Source: Bradyrhizobium sp. CB2312
GTDB taxonomy: Bacteria > Pseudomonadota > Alphaproteobacteria > Rhizobiales > Xanthobacteraceae
Length of the DNA: 64,000 bases
Assembly (NCBI RefSeq): GCF_029714425.1
Contig: NZ_CP121668.1
Location: 9,716,376 to 9,780,375, forward strand
Direction: 5' to 3'
A program made the translations under genes and the position numbers. Of this stretch, positions 8,719 through 17,575 are shown in pieces; the first letter of the stretch is position 1, and the number at the start of each line of letters is the position of its first letter. The notes under the pieces are model-generated. The model made no database searches, was not told the DNA's origin, and saw nothing but the letters and a program-made list of their open reading frames with translations.

Positions 8719-10317
8719 CTAGGGCGTCGCGACGATCACCCCCTCATTGCCGCGCAAATCGAGCACGCCTTCGAGCCTCTCGCCCTCGCGATCCAGGAAC
8801 GTCGACAGCAATATCTCGCTGCCAAACCGGATCGCGCTCGTCGTCACCGCGATCGGCTCGCGGCCGAGATTGAGCGCCACGATGATCGCCTTGCCCTCGG
8901 CCGCGCGGCGATAGATCAGAAGGTCGCCTTGCGCAGCGATCGGGTGATAGTCGCCCGACACCAGCGGCGGACATGTCCTCCGGAAGACGATCAGACGTCG
9001 GTACAGGCTGAGGATCGAGCGCGGATCGGCATCGAGATTGACGACGTTCTCGCGGATGTGATCCTCGGGCAGCGGCAGCCAGGGCCTTGCTTCCGAGAAG
9101 CCGCCGTAATCAGACGAGTCCCACTGCATCGGCGTGCGGCAGCCGTCGCGCCCGACGCCAAGGCCGGGCACGTTCTTCTCGAAGGGATCCTGCACGTCCT
9201 CCGGCGCAATCGCGAGCTGATGCATGCCGATCTCGTCGCCGTAATAGAGCGTCGGCGTGCCGCGCAGGGTCAGCAGCAGCATGGCGGCGACGCGGGCCTG
9301 CTCTGCACCGACGCGGCTCGCCACGCGCGGACGGTCGTGATTGCCGAGCACCCAGTTCGGCCAGGCGCCCTTCGGCAGCGCCTTCTCGTAATCCTCGACG
9401 ATGGTCTCGATCGAGCGCGCGCTCCAGAAGGTCGAGAGCAGCGCGAAGTTGAACGGCATCTGTGCGCCGGTGAGGTCGTTGCCGTAATAGGCCATCAGGC
9501 GGTGCAGCGGCAGATAGATCTCGCCGATCAGCACGCGCGCCGCATATGCATCGGTGACGCGCCGCATCTGCGCGATCACCTCATGCACCTCGTCCTGGTC
9601 GGTGGAATATTGGGTGAGAATCTTCTCGTTCGGCGGCCGGCCCTCGACGTAATGCGGGTTCGGCGGATTGTCGCGGAATTCGGCGTCCTTGATCAGGTGC
9701 CAGATCACGTCGACGCGAAAGCCGTCGACGCCCTTCTCCAGCCAGAACCGCATCACGTCGTAGATCGCGGCGCGGACATCGGGATTGCGCCAGTTGAGGT
9801 CCGGCTGCTGGGCGAGGAAGGCGTGGTAGTAGTACTGACCTGTGGTCTCGTCGAAAGCCCACGCGCTGCCGCCGAACTCGGACAGCCAGTTGTTCGGCAC
9901 GCTGCCATCCGGCTTCGGGTCGCGCCAGATGTACCAGTCACGCTTGGGATTGTCGCGCGAGGACCGGCTCTCGATGAACCAGGGATGCTGATCCGAGGTA
10001 TGGTTCGGCACGAGATCGAGGATCAGCTTCAAGCCATTGTCGTGCGCGGCCGCGAGCAGCGCATCGAAATCCGCCATAGTGCCGAACAGCGGCTCGATGC
10101 CGGTGTAGTCGGAGATGTCGTAACCGAAATCAGCCATCGGCGAGGGAAAGATCGGCGACAGCCAGATGGCGTCGACACCAAGCGATTTGACATAGGGCAG
10201 CCGGCGCAAAATGCCGGCCAGATCGCCGACGCCGTCTCCGTTGCTATCCTGAAACGAGCGCGGATAGATCTGATAGAAGATGCCGTCGCGCCACCAAGTC
10301 TCGCCGCGCTGTGCCAT
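8719..10317 (-). CDS. GH13 alpha-glucosidase
   Basis: A 532-residue cytosolic GH13 enzyme of the oligo-1,6-glucosidase/alpha-glucosidase type. Conserved regions: DLVPNHTSDQ, GFRVDVIW with nucleophile Asp203, LIGEIYLP with acid/base Glu266, and GNHDRPR with Asp328. The N-terminus WWRDGIFYQIYPRSFQDSNGDGVGD is characteristic. It should release glucose from maltose, sucrose-like or isomaltose-like sugars. The ATG at 10317 was chosen at the domain start; a 26-codon upstream extension lacks similarity to the family. It faces the other GH13 gene and diverges from the MBL hydrolase. Confidence 0.9.
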   Translation of the reverse strand: MAQRGETWWRDGIFYQIYPRSFQDSNGDGVGDLAGILRRLPYVKSLGVDAIWLSPIFPSPMADFGYDISDYTGIEPLFGTMADFDALLAAAHDNGLKLILDLVPNHTSDQHPWFIESRSSRDNPKRDWYIWRDPKPDGSVPNNWLSEFGGSAWAFDETTGQYYYHAFLAQQPDLNWRNPDVRAAIYDVMRFWLEKGVDGFRVDVIWHLIKDAEFRDNPPNPHYVEGRPPNEKILTQYSTDQDEVHEVIAQMRRVTDAYAARVLIGEIYLPLHRLMAYYGNDLTGAQMPFNFALLSTFWSARSIETIVEDYEKALPKGAWPNWVLGNHDRPRVASRVGAEQARVAAMLLLTLRGTPTLYYGDEIGMHQLAIAPEDVQDPFEKNVPGLGVGRDGCRTPMQWDSSDYGGFSEARPWLPLPEDHIRENVVNLDADPRSILSLYRRLIVFRRTCPPLVSGDYHPIAAQGDLLIYRRAAEGKAIIVALNLGREPIAVTTSAIRFGSEILLSTFLDREGERLEGVLDLRGNEGVIVATP

Positions 10318-10490
10318 GCCGGAGGTACCACCCGATATTTCTGCCCTGCGCGACAGAACGCGGCAGGAACGCCCCGGTTCAGATTGGCGAGCCAATTGGG
10401 ACGGCCGTGTGACGTTTGGTGCGACTGTTCCCCAGCCGCTCGCACGAATCTTTTGCTTGGCGGCATGGCAAAAATCGGCATTGTGGCGCC

Positions 10491-11183
10491 ATGACCGAGC
10501 AAAATGACACCCAAGAATCCTCGCAAGAATCCTCGCAAGCCAAGGCGGGCGCGATCATCGTTCCCGTGACGCTGTTCGAGCAGAACTGCACCATCATCTG
10601 GGACGAGCCCGGCAAGAAGGCCGTGGTGATCGATCCCGGCGGCGACGTGCCGAAGATTTTGGACGCGATCAAGCAGACCGGGGTCACCGTGGAGAAGATC
10701 TGGCTGACCCACGGCCATATCGACCATGTCGGCGGCGCCGCGGAGCTGCGCGATGCGCTGAAGGTGCCGATCGAGGGCCCGCATCAGGCCGACAAGTTCC
10801 TGCTCGACAACGTCGTCGAGAGCGGCGCGCGCTTCGGCATGACCGGTGTCCGCAACTTCGCGCCGGACCGCTGGCTCGACGAGGGCGATACCGTCTCGAT
10901 CGGCGGCCTTTCGTTCGAGATCTTCCACTGCCCCGGCCACTCGCCCGGCAGCGTGGTGTTCTTCAACAAGGAGCTGCGGTTTGCCCATGTCGGCGACGTC
11001 TTGTTCGCGGGCTCGGTCGGACGCACCGATCTGCCCGGCGGCAGTCACGCGACGCTGATCAATTCGATCAAGACAAAGCTGCTGCCGCTCGGCGACGATG
11101 TCGGCTTCATCTGCGGCCACGGCGCCGGCTCCAGCATCGGCCAGGAGCGGATGACCAATCCGTTCATTACCGGCGAGGTGTGA
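10491..11183 (+). CDS. MBL-fold metallo-hydrolase (glyoxalase II-like)
   Basis: A 230-residue metallo-beta-lactamase fold protein. The zinc motif THGHIDH lies at residues 73-79 (His74, His76, Asp78, His79), followed by GHSPGSVVF, the metal-bridging Asp in HVGDVLF, and a late CGHGAGS His. The pattern fits the small glyoxalase II/YcbL-like group that hydrolyses thioesters. The ATG at 10491 starts just before a short low-complexity N-terminus (QESSQESSQ) created by a 12-bp tandem duplication (GAATCCTCGCAA, near 10515-10538). The substrate is unknown. Confidence 0.85.
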   Translation: MTEQNDTQESSQESSQAKAGAIIVPVTLFEQNCTIIWDEPGKKAVVIDPGGDVPKILDAIKQTGVTVEKIWLTHGHIDHVGGAAELRDALKVPIEGPHQADKFLLDNVVESGARFGMTGVRNFAPDRWLDEGDTVSIGGLSFEIFHCPGHSPGSVVFFNKELRFAHVGDVLFAGSVGRTDLPGGSHATLINSIKTKLLPLGDDVGFICGHGAGSSIGQERMTNPFITGEV

Positions 11184-11196
11184 AGTTTTTTTGTTT

Positions 11197-11244
11197 GCGC
11201 ATGATCTGATCGGAAAACCGCTCACACTTTTCCGGATCATGCGC
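11197..11244. repeat. Short palindrome (GCGCATGATC...CGGAAAA family)
   Basis: GCGCATGATC pairs with GATCATGCGC, and CGGAAAA with TTTTCCG inside, giving a near-continuous hairpin after a T-rich stretch. Related copies occur at 17466, 44616 and 46894. It lies right after the MBL gene and could end its transcript. Confidence 0.8.
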
Positions 11245-11290
11245 GAAGTGACGGTGACGCCGATCGAGATGATCGACGCGACGAAGTAGC

Positions 11291-11460
11291 TGTCATTCCG
11301 GGGCGCGACGAAGTCGCGAGCTATGATGCGCAATTGCGCATCTGAGAATCCATAACCACAGGAAGATCTGATTACGGGGATTCGGAGTTATCCTCTCGCA
11401 CTAAACTGCAGCCTGTGGTTATGGGTCCCGGGCTCGCGCTTCGCGCGCCCCGGGACGACG
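11291..11460. repeat. Long imperfect palindrome (CATTCCGGGGCGCG family)
   Basis: Starts TGTCATTCCGGGGCGCGACG and ends GCGCGCCCCGGGACGACG, with inner GCGCAATTGCGC. Nearly the same sequence as the copy at 6591. With the copy of the other family at 11197 it explains the 305-bp gap between the MBL and esterase genes. Confidence 0.85.
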
Positions 11461-11488
11461 GCGGAGATTGTGGCGCTTTCCGAGCGGG

Positions 11489-12661
11489 CTACTTCATCAG
11501 CCCCGCGGCGGTGAGCGCGCGGGTGATGATCTGGCCGAGATCGAAGCTGCGGGATTTCTCGCGCTTGGGCTCGGGTTGTTCGGCGACGGCGGCGCGGATC
11601 GAGCGGGCGAGATGCGGCGCGGGGGGGAGCGCCGGTTTGGGCGTTGTGGGCTTTGCCTCCGCTTTCTTCGCGGCGTCCGGAATCCAGCCGGTCAGGCCGA
11701 AGAATTTTGCGATGTGATAGGACGAGGAGATGCCGGCCTCGATCAGGAACGCGCCTTCGATGCCGTAGCGCTGGTCGCTGTCGGCGCGCCCAAGCGGCGT
11801 GCCGTGCGCCATGTCGGTGATGGCGTAGGATTCGACCAGCGTCTCGCCGTCCTTGTTCCACCAGGCCTGGCGCGGATAGCCGTCGACATTGGTCTCGGCC
11901 ATCGGCACCGCGGGCAGGTCATGCAGATCGAGCCACTGCTTGACGATCTCGTTGGCATTGCCGGGATTGACGGTGCGGTCGGCACTGCCGTGCCACACCG
12001 AGACCTTCGGCCACGGCCCGCGATGATCCGAGGCATTGCGGACGAGATCGCCGAGCGCGCGCGCGGGGCGCACCGGCGAATGAAACATGCCGTCCAACGC
12101 CTCGCGCAAATTCGAGGCGATGCCGTAGGGAAGTCCTGCGATCACAGCGCCGGCCGCAAACACCTCGGGATAGGTCGCGAGCATCACCGACGTCATGCCG
12201 CCGCCGGCGGACAGGCCCGTGATGAAGATGCGCCTCGCATCGATGCGATGCGCCTCGACCATATGCGCTATCATCTCGCGGATCGAGCGCGCCTCGCCGC
12301 TGTCCCGCGCGGTGTCTTCCGGATTGAACCAGTTGAAGCAGGTGTTGCCGTTGTTGACGCGCTGCTGCTCGGGCATCAGCAGCGCGAAGCCATAGTGCTT
12401 CGCAAGCGTCGACCAACCCGCGCCGAGATCGTAGCCGGCTGCGGTCTGGCCGCAGCCATGCAGCACGACGACCAGCGCGCGCGGCTTCTGAAGCTGCGCC
12501 GGCACGAATGCGAACATGCGCAAGTTTCCGGGATTGCCGCCGAAGTTCGTGACTTCTTCCAGCGGGCTGGACACATCCGCGCTGCGGCCGAACTCGGCAA
12601 GGCGCAGACCATCCACCTTCGGCAGATGTCTCAGCAGATCGAGATTACGGGCAAGCGACAC
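11489..12661 (-). CDS. Esterase, PHB depolymerase family
   Basis: A 390-residue alpha/beta hydrolase of the poly(3-hydroxybutyrate) depolymerase-family esterases. The oxyanion region LHGCGQ is near residue 68, the nucleophile is Ser151 in TGLSAGGGM, and a conserved NGNTCFNWF segment follows the family pattern. The C-terminal 80 residues are Ala/Pro/Lys-rich. No clear signal peptide is visible, so extracellular PHB degradation is not implied; cinnamoyl or other ester substrates are possible. The GTG at 12661 was chosen because CAGGAG lies 6 bases ahead and the family begins MSLARNLDLL; the open frame extends 28 codons further. Confidence 0.82.
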   Translation of the reverse strand: MSLARNLDLLRHLPKVDGLRLAEFGRSADVSSPLEEVTNFGGNPGNLRMFAFVPAQLQKPRALVVVLHGCGQTAAGYDLGAGWSTLAKHYGFALLMPEQQRVNNGNTCFNWFNPEDTARDSGEARSIREMIAHMVEAHRIDARRIFITGLSAGGGMTSVMLATYPEVFAAGAVIAGLPYGIASNLREALDGMFHSPVRPARALGDLVRNASDHRGPWPKVSVWHGSADRTVNPGNANEIVKQWLDLHDLPAVPMAETNVDGYPRQAWWNKDGETLVESYAITDMAHGTPLGRADSDQRYGIEGAFLIEAGISSSYHIAKFFGLTGWIPDAAKKAEAKPTTPKPALPPAPHLARSIRAAVAEQPEPKREKSRSFDLGQIITRALTAAGLMK

Positions 12662-12800
12662 GGCAACTCCTGGCAGGCGACGTTCAACGTTCACCCAAAC
12701 CAAATAGTTGCTGCGGTGCAAAATAAAAAGGCCGTGTGCTGTCAATCACCCGAAATCACGCAAATACCCGCAGGAATCAGCACGTATTAACCGCACTGCC

Positions 12801-14213
12801 TCAACTTCGTGCAGATGCGCGGCGCATCCACGACAAGAATGCGACGCAGATCATGATTAACGTCACCAACAACACAAGCGAGACGAGAAATCCTGCGCGC
12901 GCTGATTGCAACGCTTCGATTGCGAAGAACACCGCGCCGATTGCGGCCACTCCGGCCGCATTTCCGATCTGCGCGGTCGTGCCGTACGCACCGGAGGCGG
13001 AGCCTGCCGCGACGGGCTTCACGCTCGCCAGCACCGCGCCTGACAGCGGCGCCATCACAAGTCCCTGACCGTAGCCGAAGACGATCATGGTGAGTGCGAG
13101 CGTGATTGCTGTCGGCGATTCGATCGAGCTCGCAACAAGCGCGAGTGCGGCGAGGCCCGCGATCTGAAGCACGCAGCCCTCGATCAACACCTTGGTGCCG
13201 CGATGCCGCGCCCGCACGCCGCTGTGACGCGAGGCAACAACGAAGGCGAGCGCGAGCGGAATGAAGGTTAGGCCGGCTTCGAGCGGCGGGATCCTGAGCC
13301 CGCGCTGCATGAACAGCGTCATGACCAGATAGAAGGAAAGATTGGCGACGAAGAAAAAGAACGCGGCGCCGAGCCCGCGCAGGAAGGCGGCATCCGCGAG
13401 CAGCGTGAGGTCAATCAGCGGCATGCCGCCGCTGCGTGCGACGGCGTGTTCGAGCTTCACGAAGGCAAGGAGGATCAGGCCGCCGCATCCCATCACCGCC
13501 CACAGCCACGGCGCCCAGCCGGCATCATGGCCGAACAGCAGCGGTCCGATCAGGCAGAGCAGCCCCGCGAACAGGACGGCGCTGCCCGTGATGTCGAGCT
13601 TCGTGCCTGATCGCCGCGGCACCGTCGGCACGATGCGCCAGGCCGCAGCCGCGATGATGAGGCCGCAGGGCACGTTGACGAAGAACACCGAGCGCCAGCC
13701 GGTGTGCGCAAGGTCGATCGTGACGAGGAGACCACCGAGCAGAAAACCCGCCGCGCCGGCAAGCCCGAGCACGATGCCGTAGATGGCGAAGGCGCGGCTG
13801 CGCGTCTCGTCGGTGAAGAGCAGATGCAGCGTCGCCAGCACTTGCGGCACCATCAGCGCCGCGGTCGCGCCCTGCGCCAGCCGCGCGATGATCAGCTCCG
13901 CGCCTGACTGTGCCAGCCCACACCACAGCGAGGTCGCCGTGAAGCCGAGCACACCGGCGAGAAACACGTTCTTGGTGCCATGGATGTCGCCGAGCCGGCC
14001 GCCGGTGACGACCAGCGTCGCATAGGCGATCAGATAGATCGCGATCACGGATTCGATCTGCGCCGGCGTCGCGTGCAGATCGACCGCGATGGTCGGGATC
14101 GCGACGTTCACGATGAAGGCGTCGACGCCAAACATGAACTGGGCGGCGACGACGATTGCCAGCACCCACCAGCGGCGGGTCGAATCGACGGGCTTTGTGA
14201 CGGTTTGATGCAT
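12801..14213 (-). CDS. MFS transporter, DHA2 (EmrB/QacA) family
   Basis: A 470-residue membrane protein with about 14 hydrophobic segments and MFS signatures: FMFGVDAFIVNVAIPTI in helix 1 and GGRLGDIHGTKNVF in loop 2-3. This places it with drug:H+ antiporters of the 14-helix EmrB/QacA type, exporting toxic or waste compounds across the inner membrane. The ATG at 14213 begins shortly before helix 1; upstream codons lack family features. It diverges from sthA; there is no adjacent EmrA or TetR gene. Confidence 0.88.
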   Translation of the reverse strand: MHQTVTKPVDSTRRWWVLAIVVAAQFMFGVDAFIVNVAIPTIAVDLHATPAQIESVIAIYLIAYATLVVTGGRLGDIHGTKNVFLAGVLGFTATSLWCGLAQSGAELIIARLAQGATAALMVPQVLATLHLLFTDETRSRAFAIYGIVLGLAGAAGFLLGGLLVTIDLAHTGWRSVFFVNVPCGLIIAAAAWRIVPTVPRRSGTKLDITGSAVLFAGLLCLIGPLLFGHDAGWAPWLWAVMGCGGLILLAFVKLEHAVARSGGMPLIDLTLLADAAFLRGLGAAFFFFVANLSFYLVMTLFMQRGLRIPPLEAGLTFIPLALAFVVASRHSGVRARHRGTKVLIEGCVLQIAGLAALALVASSIESPTAITLALTMIVFGYGQGLVMAPLSGAVLASVKPVAAGSASGAYGTTAQIGNAAGVAAIGAVFFAIEALQSARAGFLVSLVLLVTLIMICVAFLSWMRRASARS

Positions 14214-14373
14214 CGGCGCGCCAGCTCTCGGAAATTTATTTGCGCGCGATGCTCGCAGATCGGCGTCATCCGCGCGATTACCTCGGAGGTAGGACTTGTT
14301 TTCCCCTTGCCGCACTGGCCCGATTGCTGCATGTCGGTTCCCGCTGATTTTGCAGGGGTTCGGAAGTCTCCCG

Positions 14374-15765
14374 ATGTACGACTACGACATGGTGGTGATT
14401 GGCTCGGGCCCGTCCGGGCGCCGGGCCGCTGTGCAATGTGCCAAGCTCGGCAAGGCCGTGCTGGTGGTGGAGAAGGGCCGGCGGGTCGGCGGCGTCTCGG
14501 TTCACACCGGCACGATCCCCTCCAAGACGCTGCGCGAGACCGTGCTCAATCTCTCCGGCTGGCGCGAGCGCGGCTTCTATGGCCGCTCCTACCGGGTCAA
14601 GCAGGACATCGCCGCCAGCGACCTGATGACCCGGTTGCAGAAGACGCTCGACCACGAGGTCGAGGTGCTCGAGCATCAGTTCAGCCGCAATCTCGTCCGC
14701 ACCGCCAATGGCGAGGCACGCTTCGTCTCGCCGCACGAGGTCGAGATCACGAGCGCAATCGGCGAGACCAAGACGGTGTCGGCCGCCTTCATCCTGATCG
14801 CCTGCGGCACGCGCCCGTTCCGGCCCGACTATGTGCCGTTCGACGGCACGAGCGTGCTCGACAGCGATGAGATCATCGAGCTGCCAAAACTGCCGCGCAG
14901 CCTGGCCGTGATCGGCGCCGGCGTGATCGGCGTCGAATATGCCACCATCTTCAGTGCGCTCGACGTGCCCGTCACCCTGATCGAGCCGCGCCCGACCTTC
15001 CTCGACTTCATCGACAAGGAATTGATCGACGAGTTCATGCACGAGCTGCGCGACCGCAACGTCGCGCTGCGGCTCGGCTCCAAGGTGACGTCGATCGAGA
15101 AGACGGCACAGGGCGGCATCGTCACGAACCTCTCAGATGGACGGCACGTCACCACGGAAATGCTGCTGTTTGCGGCCGGCCGCGTCGGCGCGACCGACCG
15201 CCTCAATCTCGAAGCCGCCGGCATCGCCGTCGACCATCGCGGCCGCATCACGGTCGATCCGGTGAGCCTCCAGACCAGCGTGCCGCATATCTACGCCGCC
15301 GGCGATGTGATCGGCTTTCCCAGCCTTGCCTCCACCTCGATGGAGCAGGGCCGGGTCGCCGCCTGCCACGCGCTCGGCATGGAGCCCTTGGCGCCCCCGG
15401 AATTCTTCCCCTACGGCATCTATTCGGTGCCGGAGATCTCGACCGCCGGCCTCACGGAAGAAGAGGTGCGCACGCGCGGCATTCCCTACGAGGTCGGCAT
15501 CGCGCGATTCCGCGAGACCTCGCGCGGCCACATCATGGGGCTGAACAGCGGCATGATGAAGATGATCTTCTCGACCAAAACCCGCCGCCTGCTTGGCGTG
15601 CACATCCTCGGCGAAGGCGCCACCGAGCTGATCCATATCGGCCAGGCCGTGCTCAACCTCAAAGGCACAATCGACTATTTCATCCAGAACACGTTCAACT
15701 ATCCGACGCTGGCCGAGGCCTACAAGATCGCCGGGCTGGATGCGTGGAACAGGATGACGCGGTGA
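14374..15765 (+). CDS. sthA: Soluble (Si-specific) NAD(P)+ transhydrogenase
   Basis: A 463-residue flavoprotein disulfide reductase-fold enzyme that moves hydride between NADPH and NAD+. The FAD GxGxxG motif VIGSGPSG is at about residues 8-15 and the NAD motif VIGAGVIGVEYA near 185. Where lipoamide dehydrogenase has CxxxxC, this protein has HTGTIPSK, without the redox cysteine pair, which separates SthA from dihydrolipoamide dehydrogenase. The end of the FAD domain (IYAAGDVIGFPSL) is intact. The ATG at 14374 starts MYDYDMVVIG. It is single, divergent from the MFS gene. Confidence 0.92.
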   Translation: MYDYDMVVIGSGPSGRRAAVQCAKLGKAVLVVEKGRRVGGVSVHTGTIPSKTLRETVLNLSGWRERGFYGRSYRVKQDIAASDLMTRLQKTLDHEVEVLEHQFSRNLVRTANGEARFVSPHEVEITSAIGETKTVSAAFILIACGTRPFRPDYVPFDGTSVLDSDEIIELPKLPRSLAVIGAGVIGVEYATIFSALDVPVTLIEPRPTFLDFIDKELIDEFMHELRDRNVALRLGSKVTSIEKTAQGGIVTNLSDGRHVTTEMLLFAAGRVGATDRLNLEAAGIAVDHRGRITVDPVSLQTSVPHIYAAGDVIGFPSLASTSMEQGRVAACHALGMEPLAPPEFFPYGIYSVPEISTAGLTEEEVRTRGIPYEVGIARFRETSRGHIMGLNSGMMKMIFSTKTRRLLGVHILGEGATELIHIGQAVLNLKGTIDYFIQNTFNYPTLAEAYKIAGLDAWNRMTR

Positions 15766-15770
15766 TTTCT

Positions 15771-15830
15771 CTACCTCTCCCCGCTTGCGGGGAGAGGTCG
15801 GATCGCTCTTGCGATCCGGGTGAGGGGGAG
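15771..15830. repeat. CCTCTCCCCGC/GCGGGGAGAGG repeat
   Basis: A hairpin CCTCTCCCCGC-TT-GCGGGGAGAGG followed by a second hairpin GATCGC...GCGATC and GGGTGAGGGGGAG. Related elements are at 16017, 29781, 57091 and 60799. It lies just after sthA. Confidence 0.85.
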
Positions 15831-15873
15831 TATCCGCGAGTCGGATCTCCGCTGGAACGACGTCCTCTCAACG

Positions 15874-15953
15874 CGTCATTGCGAGCGTAGCGAAGCAATC
15901 CAGAGTCTTTCCGCGGAGGGATTCTGGATTGCTTCGCTGCGCTCGCAATGACG
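15874..15953. repeat. Palindromic repeat (CGTCATTGCGAGCG family)
   Basis: Same family as 8592 and 18963: CGTCATTGCGAGCGTAGCGA pairs with CGCTGCGCTCGCAATGACG. The centre carries TTTCCGCGGAGGGATTC. It fills the middle of the 407-bp gap between sthA and the flavin oxidoreductase. Confidence 0.88.
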
Positions 15954-16016
15954 GCGTGGGGCCACCTGGAAAATCCAACGACTTCCGTCCCCGCGGAGAC
16001 TGCCCCTCACCCTGAC

Positions 16017-16040
16017 CCTCTCCCCGCAGGCGGGGAGAGG
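16017..16040. repeat. Short CCTCTCCCCG/CGGGGAGAGG hairpin
   Basis: A 10-bp perfect stem with a four-base loop, a reduced form of the repeat at 15771. About 130 bp upstream of the following gene. Confidence 0.8.
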
Positions 16041-16172
16041 GGAAGGAGACGCCGTCGCCTCTCAGCACATAGCTGCATTCCGCCGCGCGGGACATCACGC
16101 GATTGCGTTCGCTTCCGCCACCACATAGCCTCATCACTTCAACAAACAGAAAATTCAGCCGGAGAGAACGCC

Positions 16173-17408
16173 ATGGCGCGCCTGAAGTTCGGAGCCTTTC
16201 TTGCCCCGCATCACCCGATCGGGGAGCATCCGATGCTCCAGTTCCGGCGCGATCTCGACCTCGTCGAGCAGCTCGACGCGCTCGGTTATGACGAGTTCTG
16301 GTGCGGCGAGCACCATTCCTCCGGCTGGGAGATGATCGCCTCGCCCGAGATGTTCCTGGCCGCAGCCGGCGAGCGCACCAAGCGGATCAAGCTCGGCACC
16401 GGCGTGGTGTCGCTGCCCTATCACCATCCCTTCAATGTCGCCCAGCGCATGGTGCAGCTCGACCACATGACCGGCGGCCGCGCCATCTTCGGCTCCGGCC
16501 CCGGCGCGCTCGCCTCCGACGCGCACACGCTCGGCATCGACCCGATGACGCAGCGCGACCGCCAGGACGAGGCGATCGGCATCATCCGCCGCCTGTTCAA
16601 CGGCGAACGCGTCACCGCCAAGAGCGACTGGTTCACCATGAACGATGCCGCGCTCCAGCTCCTGCCCTTGCAGGAGGAGATGCCGTTCGTCGTGGCCTCG
16701 CAGATCTCGCCGTCAGGCATGACGCTCGCCGGCAAATACGGCATCGGCATCATCTCGCTGGGCTCGATGACGACGCAGGGATTGATGTCACTGCAGCAGC
16801 AATGGCAGTTCGCCGAGGATGCCGCCAAGAAGCACGGCACCAAGGTCAACCGCGCCGACTGGCGCGTGCTGCTCACCTTCCACATCGCCGAGAGCCGCGA
16901 GCAGGCGCGCCGGGAGGCCGGCGCCGGGCTGATGCGCTGGCACAATGAATATACTGTCGGCACGCTGCAGCGGCCGGGCCTGACCGCATTCTCCTCGCCC
17001 GACGAGGCCGTGGACAAGACCGCCTTCGTCGAGGGCGCGGCCTCCACCATCGGTACGCCCGACGATCTCGTCAAAACCATCAAGAACGTGATGCAGGTGT
17101 CCGGCGGTGTCGGCGCCATCATCGGCTTCGTGCACGACTGGGCCAATCCGGAAGCCACCCGCCGGAGCTGGGACATGGTGGCGCGCTATGTCGTGCCGGA
17201 GATCAACGGCTATATCGACGGCCTGCGCAAGTCGCAAAAATTCGTGATCGAGAACCGCGCGATCTTCGAACGCGCCGGACAAGCCGTGATGGCCAAGATC
17301 ATGGAGAACGAGAAGGCCGCCGAGGCGCTGAAGGTGACCGGGCCGGGCCGCGTCGCGATTCCAGCCGTCAATGCGCCGGATCTGCAGAAGGAAGCGGCCA
17401 AGCGCTAG
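16173..17408 (+). CDS. LLM-class flavin-dependent oxidoreductase
   Basis: A 411-residue bacterial luciferase-like monooxygenase (TIM-barrel, FMN or F420 type). Typical blocks are the N-terminal KFGAFLAPHHPIGEHP, DEFWCGEHHSSGWE near residue 43 and GTGVVSLPYHHPFNVAQRM near residue 75. Such enzymes oxidise small organic substrates with reduced flavin supplied by a partner reductase, none of which is adjacent. The ATG at 16173 follows GGAGAG at good spacing. A cytochrome P450 lies downstream on the same strand, but a separate repeat-containing gap of about 170 bp lies between. The substrate is not readable. Confidence 0.87.
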   Translation: MARLKFGAFLAPHHPIGEHPMLQFRRDLDLVEQLDALGYDEFWCGEHHSSGWEMIASPEMFLAAAGERTKRIKLGTGVVSLPYHHPFNVAQRMVQLDHMTGGRAIFGSGPGALASDAHTLGIDPMTQRDRQDEAIGIIRRLFNGERVTAKSDWFTMNDAALQLLPLQEEMPFVVASQISPSGMTLAGKYGIGIISLGSMTTQGLMSLQQQWQFAEDAAKKHGTKVNRADWRVLLTFHIAESREQARREAGAGLMRWHNEYTVGTLQRPGLTAFSSPDEAVDKTAFVEGAASTIGTPDDLVKTIKNVMQVSGGVGAIIGFVHDWANPEATRRSWDMVARYVVPEINGYIDGLRKSQKFVIENRAIFERAGQAVMAKIMENEKAAEALKVTGPGRVAIPAVNAPDLQKEAAKR

Positions 17409-17465
17409 GCCTCGTTGGAGTTACGCTCGTAACCACGTTCACGCGCAAGACATATCGGCCTGTGC

Positions 17466-17506
17466 TATGCTTTCGGAAAACCGCTGCGCAGTTTTCCGGA
17501 TCACGC
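17466..17506. repeat. Short palindrome (CGGAAAAC...GTTTTCCG family)
   Basis: CGGAAAACCGCTGCGCAGTTTTCCGGATCACGC: the central CGGAAAAC pairs with GTTTTCCG. A shortened copy of the element seen at 11197 and 44616, lying between the flavin oxidoreductase and the P450. Confidence 0.7.
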
Positions 17507-17575
17507 CTTCGCGCAGGCCGCAATAATGCCGTGGTCGCCCGATGTCTGTTCGGTCCGCCAACCGGAGCAATCGTG

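Noticed and set aside
2820..11460. Long palindromes as insertion-sequence ends
   Set aside because: There is no transposase gene between any pair and no target-site duplication pattern; they are short stand-alone repeats.
14374..15765. Dihydrolipoamide dehydrogenase
   Set aside because: The CxxxxC redox disulfide is replaced by a HTGTIPSK segment, as in soluble transhydrogenase.
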